DNA of 64,000 bases from Opisthorchis felineus (lineage: Eukaryota > Platyhelminthes > Trematoda > Opisthorchiida > Opisthorchiidae): the NCBI GenBank assembly GCA_004794785.1, contig SJOL01006405.1, forward strand, positions 161,306 through 225,305, given 5' to 3'. A program made the translations under genes and the position numbers. Below the pieces are notes generated by a model, which saw only the letters and a program-made list of their open reading frames with translations, was not told where the DNA came from and did no database searches. Of this stretch, positions 38,415-52,299 are shown in pieces. How positions within the stretch are numbered: position 1 is the first letter of the stretch; each line of letters begins with the position of its first letter.

Positions 38415-41400
38415 ATCTGTCGAGACCCAATATATACCTATATTTCGCTGGGTGAACATCGTTCGGTCGCTTACCTTTTGGTTGGATTTCAGCCATTCAC
38501 ATATTAACTCAGATGGTGGTATGACGTAGAGTACATATCTTGAACGGTTCGATACGACCGCGCCACATGCAAACCAGCCAGATGGTTCTGTTTATCAGAT
38601 TCAAGTACCAGTTTTTAGAGCATCCATATAAGCACTGGGGTTTGTGCTTTCCGTGCCCTTGGTTGGAGGGCACTGATGATTGTGCGCTGAAAATCGTCAC
38701 AAAGTTCTTCAGTGAGAATCGGACAGAATAACCATAGACCGATGTATATTCAGGTGGACTTCGAGAGGAGAGCCCAAAATATCCTTGGTTTTAACTAGTT
38801 ATGGACGCAGCTACCGTGAGACCGTACAAGCGTGCAATCCACCATATTTTCATTTGCATAGCCTATAGCTTTGCGGTTTTCATTTTGTGTCAGGCAAAAT
38901 TCCCAGCCTTCACGTTACGTACAAAAGTTTAACTTTTTGTGCTCGTGGTGGTGTAGTGTTTTGGTCCACACCCTTTTAGATGAAGTGCCCTGGAACTCTT
39001 AATGCAGAGGTTTCTGTAGAGGGGCGAAGAAGTTAGATTTCGCAGCTGTGGCTTCCGGTTAAGAATGGCCTATTGTGAAGTGGCCAATTTCATCGGCCAA
39101 TCTATTACCTCCGCGCTTTCATTGATCTATTCCTGCTACGGGGATCAGCGTACGGGATGTGAAAATTGTTTTTTAGCCTATGTGGCCATCGGGTAATGGA
39201 CCCATTCTGCCCATAGTACCAAATTCTGAGTAGACTGAAAAATGGTAGGAAATTCACAAATCAAAGTAAATGCTTGCATCGGCCTATATTTGATATGTTA
39301 AGCTGCTTAATCTACTCCAAATATAAGACTCCGAAAATAAAGACCTACGAAAACTCAGTGTGCAGAACCCAGTTCCTACACAGCAGGTACGTTATGACAG
39401 TGTGCATGCAAAATTATTTTACACTGCCATTCTCCCAGTAGGAGGAGAATGGGGTTCGGGGGTTCACACTAGCCTGGCCATCAGTCCTTCCAATCTATTC
39501 ATTAGTGAACCATTTTCGGACAGATTTTCGATCCTGTTATTCTTCGTGTTTTACACATAAAATGCTGCGCACCCGATTATATGTTGGGGAGTCAATTGAA
39601 ATCACCCTATCCAGCTCTTCGTTTCATGTCAACGCATTTCTCTCACAATTTTTGAAAGCTTTGTCACACGGAGACAATGGTTGTTTGGTAACAGTCTGTA
39701 CGCTCAACCTGCTTTCTAATATCAAACGTGCATCGATGATTAACGCAACTAAGCCCACTGCATCCACCATCTCAGTTAATTGCTCATTGCGAATTATTAT
39801 GCTAACATATTCTCTGCATCTTGCCACTCATAGGCAAGAGTGAGCGATATTCAGCAAATGAAACACCTTGCACCTGCCGAGGTATGTGGCTCAGTCTCTA
39901 GCTACCCTTGATAGTAGGATGTTGGGATGACGTCAGTTTTCAGTGCAACTGACTGACCCAGCACCACGGAGTTAGAACAAATAAGCGCGTTCTATTCACT
40001 CTGCAGTCGTCACAGCGTAGGATCTATGGTCAGAAGATGGGTCCTGTTGGGACTGGATAGTGGTGTGAACGATAAGTTTGCCCGGCTCAGTCAACTTACT
40101 AGCCTTACTTCGATAGTGAACAGGTTTAACGTAGAGTCCCACGAACCGTCATTATGTGAGCGCTTTGTCTCGCGGACTAACGAAGATTCACTGGCAGATG
40201 GAACGTCTTCGCCGAGGCTGACGGAAGAACAAAGTACGGTCGCCTCGCCTTGGAGAAAAGATTGTCTCAAGTTATCATTAAACTGTCGCTTTTTTCCTCA
40301 GTGGTTCTATTCCATTGCTAAGGGGTTTATCAGAAATAGACTCCTTCACGATCCTCCCATCACAGTTATAAACGAGTATCTAGGGGAAAGATATGTTGGG
40401 CCAGATGACAACGACACCAGGACTCAGGGCACTGGATGAGTGTAGTAGCGACTACACCATCCAAATTAACTGAATAATGTGATAGTCGTTCTCCACTTTG
40501 GGTACCAAGTCCGTGAGGACATCCTCGCCGTATCTTACTGTTCCAGACTCGGGGTATTCCAGGACAGGAGCTGACAAAGACTTCCTACACTCCTTTTGAT
40601 GGGAAAGCAGCACGTCAACAGCTATTTTCGTAAGCTTAGTCGTCTCGAGGACCGCGGAGTATTTCTGCTTGAAGGTCAACCCTATGGACCACTTTGCCAG
40701 TCGATAACAAGCACCCTAGGGCATTGTCAAGAATAAACCCTATTGCCGTACTCTTCTGTGGCTAGTTGCTAGCGCTCCCAGACAATAGCTACGGGGTAGT
40801 GCGGAGGCAATTCACATTTAGAAACCTCATTTTACCCTGTTATTACTATCGTCGACACCATGCGATACCAACATGCCCCCGTGCGATAGAATGACAACCC
40901 CAAATCAATTGAGCAAACAAGCCGCAATTATAGACCATTCGGTCACCGGGGCTGACTACTTTCAAGCTGTTGTTAGTGAACGTGAATGTGACTGGGTGTT
41001 CTGCGTACCGAAGGCCAAACACCTATGGATGTTTGGGGATGCGATTTCAGAATGTCGGACGAATTTTGCGGACTTCTTTAGGAGGCTGACTGACACACAA
41101 CGAAAAGTTTAAGGTAACACCGACCGAGACTGAAGAAACCATCAATGATCGTTCACTATTGAAGCACGCGTCAGATCGTAATACCAAGTAAGTTGTTACT
41201 GATGAACGCGAATCCATCTCCGAAGTGGCCCTAGGTTGGATCGGGAATCTCACCAAGGCCTTGAGATAGGCTTAGTTTCGGGTCAATGAACGAATTAGTA
41301 CCTGATAATTCCGCAGACGATATCCGAGTGACGCAAATCGTCCCACTAATCGGTGTCCCGATAACCAGAGAGCACCATCGGGAACACAGTTCGGTCAACT

Positions 41401-44400
41401 GACCAGGCAATCGAGGGATGATCATGTTCAATAAACCCCAAATTTACCTTCCGATGCTGTCGGGTCTGGGCGCAGGTAAATGCGAGGAGCGGAGTGACGG
41501 GATCGTACGAGGCCCACAGAATCAACTGTTAACAAGCACAATCCCCATCCAGCACATAGGGCTGGGGAAGTGCTGACCTCTCGTGAATCAGCTATAGACG
41601 GCGGTTCTTCCCCCCATTTATTCATAAGTGGCACGGTCGGTCCTTGTGCCTGTTGTCGGTTTTTGATCGTCTGCCTAATAAAGCAGAACTCAGGATTCTA
41701 CATATGGGAGCCAACCATGTTGTCCACTAAACCAAGTCGGCACTTAAGGCAAATGTCTAAGTACTGGTAGCTCCGATGGGTTAGTTGGGTGTTTGATGGG
41801 TTACTCAACTATGATATGATCAACAGCCATTTTTATTAATAAGTTCACATCATATGTTGGCCTCTAGAGCCTCTCAGTTTTCTTTTTGACCAGGTGTCAG
41901 CCTACATTACAGATTAACCTTTCGCTGTCTGTTAACGACTGTTGCTGTATTTAAGTTTGTGCTGGACTCATTTACTGTCTGTTGTTCCAGATGATTTCTG
42001 TCTTCCTTTTGATTCGAAAATACCTCCTGAGGCGGCGGTCGCCTGTGTACTGCTCACTTACACCATCTGAACGCCTGTTTGCATCTTTGTCATTTACACG
42101 TTTTATGATTCCAAAATGTCCTGCTTCCTCACTACCATTTAGTGATTCCACCGGAATTCACTACCATTAATTTTTTTCCGCCTATTTTGTACGGAGTATT
42201 CATTGACTCGTTTGTAGAAGTTGTCAACAAGGCGCGTACTCCCCGCTTCCGTCCGACCCTACTGCTCAGCACCAACTGATTAACAGCTGCTTACAACTCG
42301 TTGCCCCAGCTTACCACCCCGAGCCGTTCTGCTCTCCCACCGGGACAAACGTAACTTACTTTCCCTTGTTAACTTCATAACGGGACCCTTTCTTGTTTTC
42401 CTCGCCCAGAATTCACCTATACAAAGAACTATCAGAGCTTCGTCACACTTGCTTACGATTACTTTTTCGAAATACGAAATTGCGAAGTCAGGGTACGTCG
42501 AGTATCCTGATAAGTCAACAGGATTTCTCCCCTGCAGGATTGGATGGAACTGGAGAACCAGCAGTAGGACGGAAATCAACAGGTCAGCTGGCCGTGACAC
42601 CAGTTTGTACACTGATGGAAAGCTTACGAGCTGGAAAACAAACGATTAACGTTACAATGGCTGTCGTTTGTGGTGTTGAAAAAGACTCATTTAACTCAAG
42701 CGGTATAACTTATTTCTGTTCATATTTTAAGCAATTTTGTAGTCTACGCCATGCAATCCGGGGCATCAACTTCAACCAAACTCACAAATTTAGCGAACAT
42801 GCGCCATAGGAATGCCAAAATACGAATCATACAAAGGACATTCACAGCAACAGACATCCCACCTAACAACACCCCAGATAAAACCATTTACTTATGCGGA
42901 GTCTTTCTAACTCCCATATTTTCTCACTTGAATAAATGTGAAGCCAATTAGGATACCAAATCCGGACGCTGCGGCCCAGCCTGTCGGAAGTAGACCTTAG
43001 TTGAGCAAAACGGGCCACGCAACCTGTCATTAACATACGTCTGTAATTTTGGTCCACCGTACCGGTTGCCGCACGGTGCATGCGAATCACCTTTCGGTTA
43101 CCACTTAGCTTGCCATGCGTAATCACTATCGTCCAGCTGCTTTCGTCTATATCTGAATGAGGTTGGGTCACTACACGGCTCCTAAGGAATATGCTGTGCA
43201 TGCATACCTGTCACAGTGGCCTGAAGCCAGACTTTGGGATTGGTCATATCTGTAATACAGTTCGCTTCCCCAGAAACAGAAACATATATGCGACAAAGTT
43301 TTGTTGGAGTTATATCACTGTACACTTCATGCTTTCGTTTATGGCCCCCTAAGGCTTCGGTAAGGTTAAGGAAACGAAGAACCTGGTGCAATAGGTGGTA
43401 CGGTTTGAGAATCTGGGGCTTTTTTTTGACAAAGAAGGAAGATTTACATTAGTCGGATTGTAACCACTTCAGCTGTTTACTGAATTCCCAGATTAGCAAA
43501 CCCTGGAGCTAGCCTTGCTAAAGTGCGACCACCATAAACGAATAAAGCATTTGCCATCCTGTGACTTCATATCCCACTGGGAGCACACAGACCAGCCACA
43601 TCGGAGGTGGCTATCCGTGCGGAGATCTTAAGATTGGCCCGCCGTCAGTTACACTTTATTCATATGGACGTATCGTACTGTATAAACTTTTGTCGCACTG
43701 GAGTAAAATCCATCCACCCAAGCCCACATGACCAGGATAGTTCTTTTTCGGGGGACGCAACGAACACCTATTTTTATGTGGAGACCGGATGAATTTCATT
43801 CCCAACATCCATTTTTCCAAGAAATGTTGCCTTGATATAGGTGGTAAGGAACAATTGCTTAGAATCCGCTGACAGGCCACGCGTTGTTACGCTTTTGGGC
43901 AAAACCTACCTGATGAACCCCAAAGAGGACGAAATGGTAGTGCACCTTCTGTGGATTTTGAGCAGTTGCCCTACAGCACGTAAATCAAACAAATTTCGGA
44001 GTGACGTGTATGCTGCACATTATGCTGAAGGACATCACTATTCTGTTGACTACGAGGGATCCTCTCGATTTTCAGCAGTTTCAATGTGCATACGAGCCTA
44101 GAAATAAATCTGACGATTGTGTCCCAAACTCTTCGGAGAATTTGCTTTCTCAATGTTTTACGTTAATCCCTGAAGTGATTCAGTAGAGTAGGCGAACAAC
44201 TGGAAACCAAACTGACCAACTTGTTGAAGGAACCTTACCAACCCAGAAGGGAAATACATTTTCCACGCCCACCGCGAACTTAGACGTACCTCCATGAAAC
44301 TGCTGTCAAAAAGCGCTATGGGTTCATTAGTTTTTGAGGACCTTGCAACCCATAGATTGGTAACCGTTCACAGCCTTACAGCACCTCAGCCATGCCCCCT

Positions 44401-45335
44401 GACGCAGTTTCGAGTGGACGGCTTCCTACCTCTGAGGAGCATGAATATCCCTCATGATATAAACCTTAACTACGTACCTCGATTACCTACCATAAATTCG
44501 GAATTGCATCGAGTGATTATACTCCCGATCGTTGTCGGTTTCCGCATTCTCGACTGGAATAAACAGATTAGCCACCGTTGAGCTCACGCCTCATGACATA
44601 CCTTATGACGGGGTCACATCATTACGGGACATTCGAGTCCACTTTCACCCATAATTGCTACATGAAAAACAAACGAACGCGTCAACCGAAAGGGCAATCG
44701 GTTCCCAGGCTTACAAGCTGTAACATCTCGTCCTCTATAACCATCTATTCATTCAGTCGAGGCAAGAACTGTCATCAGCGGAACCGAACGTAGATGAAGA
44801 TGGGCGCAGTGACCTGACTGCGAGTAAATCACACTATTGATCAGTTGCCCGTAACCGACTGATTGTTTCCAACTACTGACCGGGATGCGCACTGCTGATG
44901 ATTCCCAATGAGAGTGAAACTACTAAACAGTGCTCCTCAGGTTAGATTTACTTAATTTTTAGAAGGGAGAGCAGACTGACGAAAGATTCCCAGCCCATAC
45001 AATTTCAGCGAAAGATTAACATTGCAAGTAATGTGAGATTTGGGATTTCGCCGTGTAAACAGGATATCGCGCCACCCATACTTCAATCACGGTATCTATA
45101 TCACATGTTGAGTGGTCCCTTGAGCGACGACTTCTCAGATGGAAGTTCCACCCATCGTGTGAATGAGTTCAAAGCCACATTTGAGCACGCATACACTTGT
45201 CTTGCAAATGGTAGATTAAATCACCTTTTCAGAGGTTTGGAAAACAACTGGTGGACGTAGTCTGGTAACACTTTGATCACGAAACAACGGCGCCTGACAG
45301 AGTGAGCATTTCACCAAATTGATGATGCTGATAAT
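38415..45335. other. Unrecognised non-coding DNA
   Basis: About 7 kb without a recognisable gene, repeat shared with the rest of the window, or transposon domain. The longest open frames (40,026-40,439 plus, 137 residues; 42,393-42,809 plus, 138 residues; 39,505-39,843 plus, 112 residues) show no known motif and no splice-site framing. An exon of an unfamiliar gene cannot be excluded. Confidence 0.35.
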
Positions 45336-45470
45336 CGTCCAGCCGTAACATCCTTTCGGTGCCTAGCCGTCATGCCGCCCGGAAGTACGAGGGCTGAGAC
45401 AGTGCCAAGTTGCCATGTCTAGACAGGATCGGTCGAGATACCCAGGTTAGTTTCGGATCACGGTTAGTTC
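45336..45470 (-). mobile_element. tRNA-derived SINE, copy 6 (decayed)
   Basis: Minus-strand copy. The body shows CGTCCAGCCGTAACATCC, TTTCGGTGCCTAGCCGTCAT and GGCTGAGACAGTGCCAAGTT when read on the plus strand. The tRNA-like head is heavily mutated. It is an old insertion. Confidence 0.75.
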
Positions 45471-47084
45471 ACCCCTGAACTCGAGCAGAAGCAGACAAAG
45501 AACTAACAAAGGATAAAATCAACCTAACGGGCTAAATTAACGTAGACTTCCAGGCAGAAGTTCTCACTGGCTAGTATATAAGACGACAGGACTAAGCTGG
45601 AAATTGAATGTTTCCGGACCCGGCTTGCGGAGCAGTTCTTCGGATTCAAGTGGCGATTCCGCTCGGATATCGTTTCAGCCTTTGCTGTTTTTTTCTGTTT
45701 AAGCGCCATGATAACGCTACTGAGAGGCAAGTTTAAACAGATTTTCATCTGTAATTTAAATTTAGACCATTTCTGTTAACGACTTCCCTAATCCGATGAA
45801 CACACGCCATGTCAGCCCAGGTATACACACCATCCACACCCTCTCCTGTCCAAACCAGGCTGTTTGACAATGACCACCGCCTCGTTTACCAGTAAAATGC
45901 AGATTGGAGTATCTACCTGAAAACCTTATTTCTGTCCCCCACTCTGCTGCTATGTCTGGCATTATTGACGTCTTTTGGCAACGTTCCCTATTTTGTGCTC
46001 CTTATCTGTCCCTCTTCTTGAGCCGATGATCTGGGAAGACAGGGCTGGGTAGTTAGGTACTGGGAGAAAGAGCTGATATAATTGACCTAGGAGTGGCCAT
46101 GAACTTTTCATTGGGGAGATCGGTAGGGAAGACCATGAACCGAATTCAACAGCTTGGATACATGCTCGCCACTGGGCCGTCTGCCAATATCTATAAGTCT
46201 TGAAATGTCATGCCTCGGAGTCCTTACTCAGGAAGACGGGAATGGCCATCACAGCTGAGCTTGTCGGTGATGACTTTCATACATCGGCGCAAAGACACTA
46301 TTCGACCTCCCATGGAAAGAGACCTCCGAAGACTTTGCGGTTTAATCAAACCAGCTGAGGTTTCTTTTTATACCGCCATTCGGGTTCCTATTCCGTTTTC
46401 TTCGGTGCGCAGAGCCACCGTTTGACAGCAAGCAGATGAGGCGACACCTGCAAATAAAGCCGACGAATAGTCTAGTGCTTGGATCCGTTAACCTCGGGGG
46501 CCTATTTTGACCCGAGGGAAAGTGTCGATTCGTGTTTGTATACGCATACACGTATCTCACAGCACAGAATAGTGAGTTCTTTTGAGAAGCTGTTTTAACC
46601 TTTTGATGACCACCCAATGATCCCACATGCTACCAACTTACACCCCCATTCGACAGGCACATGATAATACGGCAATGGTAACTGATATTGACTGATTAAT
46701 CACACCCAGGTGTTCCAGCAATGTACACGAATACCTGCTATCCACTCAACACATAGATCATCGAGAGTACCAGTTTACACTCAAAGGGTTCGCGTTAAGC
46801 ATCGAGCAACTTTGACCGCTTGAAAGTCACAAATCGGCTGGGCCATGAGATTTTTTTAAAAAGGTACAAAACGTTTGTCCGATGTTCGAAGCAATGGCGA
46901 CGAGTGATTGATTGTTGTTGTATGTAGTGTCAGCCCTATTGCCATTCCCAAAAAAAGTTTTGGGAACTCCTGCCTGTTTCGCTGTTCTTATTTCTGATAT
47001 AGTAAAAGTCTGCGTTGACTTATGCATCAAGCTGCGAAAGCAGTATTATCGTTTTCCAAACCGTTACCGAGGCTTCCTCCAGTC
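45471..47084. other. Unrecognised DNA
   Basis: No gene or repeat family recognised. Frames at 46,210-46,425 (plus) and 46,342-46,626 (minus) overlap and are not convincing. Confidence 0.35.
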
Positions 47085-47114
47085 CTCACAAGGTTGCTAA
47101 AAACTTTTCGACAA

Positions 47115-47154
47115 CCAACGACCGTTTCACCCTTCTTGGGGCTCATCAGGTAGG
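47115..47154 (-). ncRNA. Hammerhead ribozyme-like motif, copy C (intact core)
   Basis: Minus strand, 5' to 3': helix I strand CCTAC (47,154-47,150), core CTGATGA (47,149-47,143, fully consensus), stem II GCCC/GGGT with a 6-nt loop, GAAAC (47,128-47,124), then GGTC with predicted cleavage after 47,120, and helix I strand GTTGG (47,119-47,115). All catalytic-core positions of a hammerhead (CUGAUGA, GAAA, a GUC cleavage triplet) are present. Helix III is very short, and one C of the ACCGGT palindrome seen in copy B is missing. It is followed by the shared flank TTGTCGAAAAGTTTTTAGCA. It sits in a Penelope-type terminal repeat and is inverted relative to copy D 190 bp to its right. Confidence 0.75.
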
Positions 47155-47305
47155 CGCAGACGCCGTTTCCGCCAACCTTATGTTTTACTTGGATCCAAAT
47201 GGACGAACTTCGAAAACGACTTTCATTTGCACATGAATTTGGCTTTGACGTGAGATAACTGAATCCAGCTGAATCCCTCGTGCATGACGGGAACTCGCGG
47301 AGCGC
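47155..47305. repeat. Penelope-associated terminal repeat between two opposed hammerheads
   Basis: Contains AACCTTATGTT and an arm starting CATTTGCACATGAA with CTGAATCC-type blocks, aligning with 38,150-38,275. The matching right arm of the inverted repeat is absent here. Its place is taken by hammerhead motif D. Confidence 0.55.
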
Positions 47306-47343
47306 GTCCGCCGATGAGCCCTAAGGGCTAAACCGGTCGTGGG
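47306..47343 (+). ncRNA. Hammerhead ribozyme-like motif, copy D
   Basis: Plus strand: CCGATGA core (47,311-47,317, U4 to C), stem II GCCC TAA GGGC (47,318-47,328), TAAACCGGTC (G12 changed to T) with the cleavage triplet GTC ending at 47,338, and helix I strand GTGGG (47,339-47,343). The preceding 5' strand no longer pairs well. The 3' flank TTGTCGAGTAGTTCTCAGCA matches the other copies. The mutations at U4 and G12 predict loss of cleavage. Confidence 0.65.
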
Positions 47344-47399
47344 TTGTCGAGTAGTTCTCAGCAGCCTTACAAGTAGCGTGTTTCGTTACGAGAACAACG

Positions 47400-50300
47400 A
47401 AGATAATTTCTAGTGGTCTAGATCGCCTGAAGTCAACCAGGTTCTTAACATGCGTGTGTCGAAATTTCACTCATTTTCCAGCAGAGTCGCCTGCTTCACG
47501 TCCAACCCACGTGATACGCTCGAGAGTTTCGACATGAATCTCTTATGCATAAACGTGCCGAAAGCGGACCTATGGGAACCAAACAGATGGTTCCTGTTGG
47601 TAGTCACAACGGACTGAAATCCCACATTAACATACCGTACAGTAAGTGGATCTACCTTCACGTTCCGATAAATAAATAGCACCCATTGCTTTTATATTAT
47701 ATGAAGTTGTATTCCTAGGGTGGAAATCGGACAGTCTTCTGGTCTCTCTCCAGAATCTACCCACCACCATGTCTGGGTGAACTAACGCAGTCGGGTTGCA
47801 ACCGTTTCAATTACTGGTCGATGATATACATTACCAAACCTGGCAGCGGTGTGGATATCTGGGCATACTAAAGTCTGGCTTATAAAAACGACTGGGACTG
47901 TAAAGACTCAATATTCCACTGCCGCTGCATGCGCGTAAAACCCAAAAAACTCACGCCTGCCAGGTGCCAAGAGCGGAGTGCTAAATTCGACTCGATCTGT
48001 TACGACATTGATTACCTTTAAGGAGATCGCTGGCTACGGAAAGTCGCTGAAGGGGAAGACTCTCGCCCTCGCATTGCTGTGATTGGGCCTACTCAATGTA
48101 TAGATCTTTACTCGGGCTTGAGCTACCATACTATCATTCTAGCTGTCTTATCGGTGCAAATCGTATCCAACCAGGTTTAAACGTGGTTACTCGGCAGTCA
48201 TATGTGGGATGCTTAGAGTTGAGGAGTCGCTCTGGCCCAAGTGCGTGCAATAAAAGTCAGACTTGTTTCACAGGAAAAAATGGCAAAAATGATCAGGAAG
48301 GATACAGATACAGCCGTTACGGCCATTTCAGCTTGATCGAGAAAAGAAAGCTGATGAGCTCGAGATATCCCATAGAATGAATATACTAATCACTAGCATC
48401 CCACAATGAGATTCTTTTGCTACGGCAGAAAAGTCCGTACAAGTTACAGAACATAAACGGGACCGTGTCTTGAGCCAACTACATCGTATTGGAAACCTGC
48501 CACTTAGGGGATTCCTAAACTATTAAAACAATCACAGTGATCAGCTACAGCCGATAGTTTGCTCCAGTTTGGAATAGTCCGGCGCGATATCGGGGAATTC
48601 GCCTTTCCAAAAGAAGCCAACCATGACCGACCAAAAACTGCATAGTTCGGAAAATGGTAGTGATGGCACACCTTCCAGTGAAAGTGAACTGGTCCTAGTA
48701 GAACCCAAAAAATTGAGCGAAATTTTTTCGTGCACTCATTTATTGTTGTGCACGGTGGTCGATCAGAGAGTGGAAGGCAGAAGTCTAGTCTGGTAAATTA
48801 ATCGGAGCATGCATACACGTCCAAACAGAACGTGATATACAGAAAAAATCTCAAATAACACGAAATGTATACATGTTTACAGACGATAGATCAACACAGA
48901 GGTTAGTTCGACTATGAAGAGGCAGTCACCAGTTTGCCATTCACTTTAGTGTAAGTGCACTGATTGGTTGGTTGACTGGTTCGAAGGACCTGCATAGAGG
49001 TAACGGTGCTGGAAACCTGGAAGGGAAGCTTAGGTCTAGTCTGCTATGTTGCAGTTAACAAGGTGAGACCGTCGCCTAGTGTCGAATGAAGGAATGTAGT
49101 CACTTACCGAACTTGTGCGTCCATATCGTAGCCGTAAGGTCTGCGCTGATCCATAGGATCAGCGGCCTATGAAATCACAAAAGCGATACAAATCCTGAAA
49201 ACAGATCAAAGCGACGAACTTTGATCCAACAAGACTTGCATAATCATTGAAATATGGAAATCGATGTCGCTGTATCTCAGAAACATCCCAAGACTAAGGA
49301 ATTCAGTAGTATAGAATTACCATCTAACATGGAAAACAGGACCAACTATGGTCACGTTTGTAAGCAGTACCACGACTGGTCTAATGTGGCCAGGGGACTG
49401 CAGTGTCCCAGAGTGGCGAGAGTGGGAAACAACCTACTTTCTGGGACACAGCTGTTACTAGTGAAACTGTCTATTGCTGGACGTCTCATGATTGCAGGAC
49501 TCGTAATACGGTCCAAAAGAAAATCAATCCCACGTTGAAACTGACGGGTACAGAAGGGGCGAAGAGAAGGAAAGAACTTAGATACATAGTAGTGGAAAGC
49601 CTAACGTGCAGTTGTGCACACAGTCGGGATATAGTCACACTCCTCTAAAGAAATATACATATAACAAGCAGAAGCATGAGTTGCAGGTTTGCTGGGGATA
49701 GTATAATCAGTCTTTGTGTCATACACTTCAATATCACTCGTATATCAATTCCAGATCGAAATCAGACAATTAACCCGATAGTTGCAGCGATCCGAACAGT
49801 CTTACTCAGGTGAAAACGGTTTAAATTTTAAACGACCTGCATACGTCACCCACTACCAGAGCGGACACGGAATTCATCATTCACTGACACGAAAGTCTAT
49901 CACAAGCCCGTTTACATTTGAAAGGGCAAACTAATGTTTCAGGAGATTACGCCGTGCTTCAGCTAATTTGCATAGGATTCAGATCTCATACGGTCAGACT
50001 TCCCCTGCTAGCGGAAACCGTTGTCACATCCCAACAAACGAACGCCCAAACCGCCATATCCAGTGGCTCACATAAATAAGTTCCACAATCCATCAGAACA
50101 ATCGGAATATATTGGAAGTTGTGTTATCGCGTCACAAAACCAACGGCCACACATACCAGGAATGCAGAGGTGTATTACATACCGACTTAGCACACTCTCC
50201 ACAGTACGTACAATGGCCTAAGGGGGTACCCACAATGAACAAACGCCACAATTAACACACATTCGATGAAAAGACAAGTTCGATTGGAAACGCTGGTTGG

Positions 50301-52290
50301 GCGAGGCACGTGGAACCCAAGTTGGAAGTAACAGAACATAGTAAAATTTCAAAGGACGCAAAGTGAACCAACAACGTCCACGGTAGTTGTGGCAATTTCG
50401 ATGGTGAGGAGCACTACTCACATACAGTCAATCATTTATCCTGGCACGTTGGTTATGGAATACACGCTGATAGGTAAATGCGTTAGGGATGGAAGGGTAA
50501 GCAATATATAGGGAGCATATGAAATAGAGAACAGAGAACGCACTTGAGTGGTGGAGGAGGTGGGTAAAATGAGGCTTAAAGACATAACAAACAATACTTC
50601 AAACCTTGCTTAGTCGGCCAGCAACATTGTGAATCCAAGTGCAGCTGAGGGCAGGAAGCAGACCACCAATATCATCATCATCAAGCAGAAGACTGTTTAA
50701 AACACGCACATGATTCTGAGGGGTTCTCGAATTCGCACTTCATACAGACAAACAGCTAAAGCAGAAAGTCCCAAAAAAGGAAATAAATCCGTTACAATTT
50801 GCTGCACTCGGACAGTGACAAGATACTAAACGGATATAGAATGTGCTAAGCAGTAACATGCAGTAACATCTTTTGTTTAATGTTCTTTAAAATAAAGTTA
50901 TAGGCTTGAAGTCGTCTAGCAACGAGGCACTTTCATTTGGGAGACTATATTAACAAAAAGGCATACCAAAAACAACTGGAAGGCTGGTAGGGAACAAGAG
51001 TGAAGGTGCTAAGTTGTCGTCGCGGGGATTTCGAAACAGAGATCCAGGAGGATCGATTTTAAATAGGAATGCCAACTAGCGGACACTTAGCCTCTGTAGT
51101 GAAATTTCGTTCACGAACTAGTCGGTCTCGGAGCCCGGGGGTTATGACGGTTTCTTAGGTAGAGCCACCGCGCCTATAGGTTACCTTCAAAAGATGACAA
51201 GAAAATTGACAAGAAAAGGAAGCTGTGCCAAGCCAAGGAACCTTACTAGGACAAAAGTGATTATTTTGTCCCATTGTCGATCGTATGATTAATAGTACAA
51301 TGCATGAAAATGCGGCAAAAATTTCCTAACTAAACTTACACACCATAAATGTGAATACTGTTGTTTCACGTCAACGTAGACCGATAGTGAGTGTTGCTAC
51401 GTGGACAGCAACTAGCTAAAACGGCGTGTTAAAGTGTCAGAATTGAAAACGGAGTAGAGTATTTAAAATTGAGAAAGACCACCACGAATTGTGGCACACT
51501 GGAGATAGCTGGTGGTCATCACTGCAGCACTTAAAATTGCTTTCCCTTGCCTGACCTAAAGCTGTCGGCTTGTCGCGGTGGTCGAGATTCTATGCTGCAA
51601 TGACCTTGCGAGCTAAACGGACTGGAACTTAGTTCCTGAAGGTTCAACCATGTAAAGAAGGCCCACGCTGAGCAACCCGGCGAAGAACACTAAGTCTCCC
51701 TACTGCGAGAAACCATATTACGAGGCGGTCTGGAGGTAAAGTCGTACTGTCCTCTGCGATAGGAGTGTGAAGGCAGTAAGGCGTTTCCCCCATGAGACCA
51801 GCACATCTACATTTATGGAAAAAGCGATTCGGCCTTTCCCCCAAGGAAGGAAAGGTTAGAAAAGGTCGGCCCTAAAACCACACACTCTTGAACGCTGACC
51901 ACGATCGCCGGTGCATTAATCAGTACGATCGAAGTCCTTGTAAAACCAGAGTATGATGCTGCTCAAAAGATAACTGCTATGAGCAGCCGCACTAGGAAAT
52001 AGTAATGCCTTACACCCTGAGTCCTCGGACTAGGCTGGACCCCTGCAACCAAATAGGTATAACTATTGAGTCATTGGCTCCGGAAATGGTCCCCCAAGAA
52101 AACCCGCTGCCTTGTGGGTTAGACTTTTGAGTGACAGGTCAAGGTGGGGTACCTCAACCAAAACTCCTTGTTCGGCTTGGGCAACCGGGAAGTATCATTC
52201 GCCCTTGCAGCTCTTTGCTCACCTGCCCTTCTCACCCGTCGAATGATACAATGCGACCAGCCCATGTGCCAGTGACCTACCGTGTTCCGT
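47400..52290. other. Unrecognised non-coding DNA
   Basis: About 4.9 kb without recognisable genes or repeats. Purine-rich stretches occur around 50.4-51.5 kb. Short ATC runs occur near 50,665. A faint SINE-like string (TTCGGCTTGGGCAACCGGGA) occurs at about 52,170, too short to call. Confidence 0.35.
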
Positions 52291-52299
52291 GTCAAAACT